Part shown: piece after piece, positions 4,642 through 5,421 of the stretch
Position numbering within the stretch: position 1 is the stretch's first letter
Layout of the letters: the number at the start of each line of letters is the position of its first letter
Assembly: GCA_017998735.1 (NCBI GenBank)
Contig: JAGOCN010000142.1
Span: 1-5,421, forward strand
Direction of reading: 5' to 3'
Origin: Giesbergeria sp.
Lineage (GTDB): Bacteria; Pseudomonadota; Gammaproteobacteria; Burkholderiales; Burkholderiaceae_C
DNA length: 5,421 bases
Program-made: the position numbers and the translations under genes
The notes under the pieces: generated by a model
Databases searched by the model: none
What the model was told of the DNA's origin: nothing
The model's input: the letters and a program-made list of their open reading frames with translations, nothing else

Positions 4642-5421
4642 GGTCGAATGGCCGAAGGCTGGTCAGGGGCAGCGGGATCGCTGTCGGGCGCGCCAGGGGG
4701 CACGGCAGCCTGCAGTGGAAACAGGTCCAGCACGCGCCAGCCGCGCTCCAGGGCCAGGGCGCGCAGGCGCTCGTCGGGGTTGGTGGCCACCGGCACGTCC
4801 ACGCGCTCCAGCAGTGGCACGTCGTTCAGCGAGTCGCTGTAGAAGGTGCTGTGCACATCGCCCCAGCCCCAGCCGCGCGCGGCCAGCCACTGCTCCACGC
4901 GCGTGACCTTGCCGGCGCGCATGGACGGCACGCCCTTGATGGCACCGGTGTACCAGCCGTCGCTGCCGCGTTCCAGCTGCACGGCAATCAGCCCGTGCGC
5001 ACCGAGTGCATGGGAAATCGGGCCGGTGACGAACTCGTTGGTGGCGGTGACGATGAGCACCTTGTCGCCCGCGTCCTGGTGCTGGCGCAGGAGCGCCAGC
5101 GCTTCGGGGCGGATGGCAGGCTGCACCACCTCTTCCATGAAGCGCACATGCGCGGCGACGGCCACCTTGGGGCCCTGCCGGCGCAGCGCCTCGGTGGCAA
5201 AGCGCACGTAGTCGTGCACGTCCAGCGTGCCGGCTTGGTAGTCGGCATAGAAGGCGGCGTTGCGGTGGCCAAAGGTCACCGGGTCGCACCAGCCCATGCG
5301 CAGGGTGAACTGGCCCCATTCAAAGTCCGAATCGATCGGCAGCAGGGTGTGGTCCAGGTCGAACAGTGCCAGACGGGGCTTTGCAGCGGCCGGGGTGCCG
5401 GCGCCCAGGGCAGCGGCAGAG
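4638..5421 (-). CDS. HAD superfamily subfamily IB phosphatase, N-terminus cut off by window edge
   Basis: 260 residues are visible; the start codon lies beyond the right edge, since no ATG, GTG or TTG precedes the first HAD motif inside the window. All four haloacid-dehalogenase motifs are present. These are LFDLDHTLL with the nucleophile and acid/base Asp pair (DLDHT at 5346-5360), LIVTATN with the motif II Thr near 5047, a motif III Lys in AGKVTRVEQWL near 4909, and SDSLND (4821-4838) for magnesium. The helical cap between motifs I and II and the SDSxND form point to the SerB-like IB group. Such proteins are often labelled phosphoserine phosphatase, but the true substrate, a small phosphate ester in the cytoplasm, is not evident. 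About 15 or more Ala/Gly/Pro residues precede motif I, and a Pro/Ala/Asp-rich tail follows the fold. The stop overlaps the pcnB start as ATGA, so the genes form one operon. Confidence 0.9.
   Translation of the reverse strand, partial: SAAALGAGTPAAAKPRLALFDLDHTLLPIDSDFEWGQFTLRMGWCDPVTFGHRNAAFYADYQAGTLDVHDYVRFATEALRRQGPKVAVAAHVRFMEEVVQPAIRPEALALLRQHQDAGDKVLIVTATNEFVTGPISHALGAHGLIAVQLERGSDGWYTGAIKGVPSMRAGKVTRVEQWLAARGWGWGDVHSTFYSDSLNDVPLLERVDVPVATNPDERLRALALERGWRVLDLFPLQAAVPPGAPDSDPAAPDQPSAIRP

Noticed and set aside
2803..4842. Open plus-strand frame of 679 codons opposite pcnB and the phosphatase
   Set aside because: It is a shadow of the GC-rich third codon positions of the real minus-strand genes. 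Its translation is rich in Ala, His and Val and shows no family motif, whereas the opposite strand encodes complete PcnB and HAD motifs.

Overview
The window reads as ordinary chromosomal DNA from a high-GC Gram-negative bacterium, most likely a betaproteobacterium of the order Burkholderiales, family Comamonadaceae. The reasons are strong G/C preference at third codon positions, gene families that match those I recall from that group (a HAD-IB phosphatase followed by pcnB and folK; a VOC protein next to a fumarylacetoacetate-hydrolase-family gene), and an intergenic hairpin element that resembles repeats I remember from Comamonadaceae genomes. The assignment is inference from memory, not a search.

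All six genes lie on the minus strand, so the reading order is from right to left. First comes a HAD-IB phosphatase (4638 to the right edge, N-terminus cut off), then pcnB (poly(A) polymerase I), whose start codon overlaps the phosphatase stop as ATGA, then folK (dihydropterin pyrophosphokinase), 13 bases after pcnB. These three look like one transcription unit of RNA and folate housekeeping genes whose promoter lies outside the window. About 280 bases without a gene follow (2150-2429). They hold a two-hairpin repeat-like element just behind folK, possibly serving as transcript end, and the leader of the next gene.

Next is cobA, a stand-alone uroporphyrinogen-III C-methyltransferase for siroheme or cobalamin synthesis, with a clear Shine-Dalgarno site. 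A good sigma-70 type promoter overlaps the cobA stop codon and drives a two-gene unit: a VOC-superfamily (glyoxalase/dioxygenase fold) protein and a fumarylacetoacetate-hydrolase-family enzyme that runs off the left edge. These two are probably catabolic, but their substrate cannot be read from the sequence.

I see no mobile element, CRISPR array, tRNA, rRNA, toxin-antitoxin pair or defence gene, and no sign of recent transfer. No exciting new system is evident. The most worthwhile details are small-scale: an 11-bp perfect inverted repeat at the start of the folK core, the hairpin element behind folK, a six-codon mini-ORF bridging the VOC and FAH genes through two ATGA overlaps, and a long basic Gly/Ser-rich tail on PcnB.
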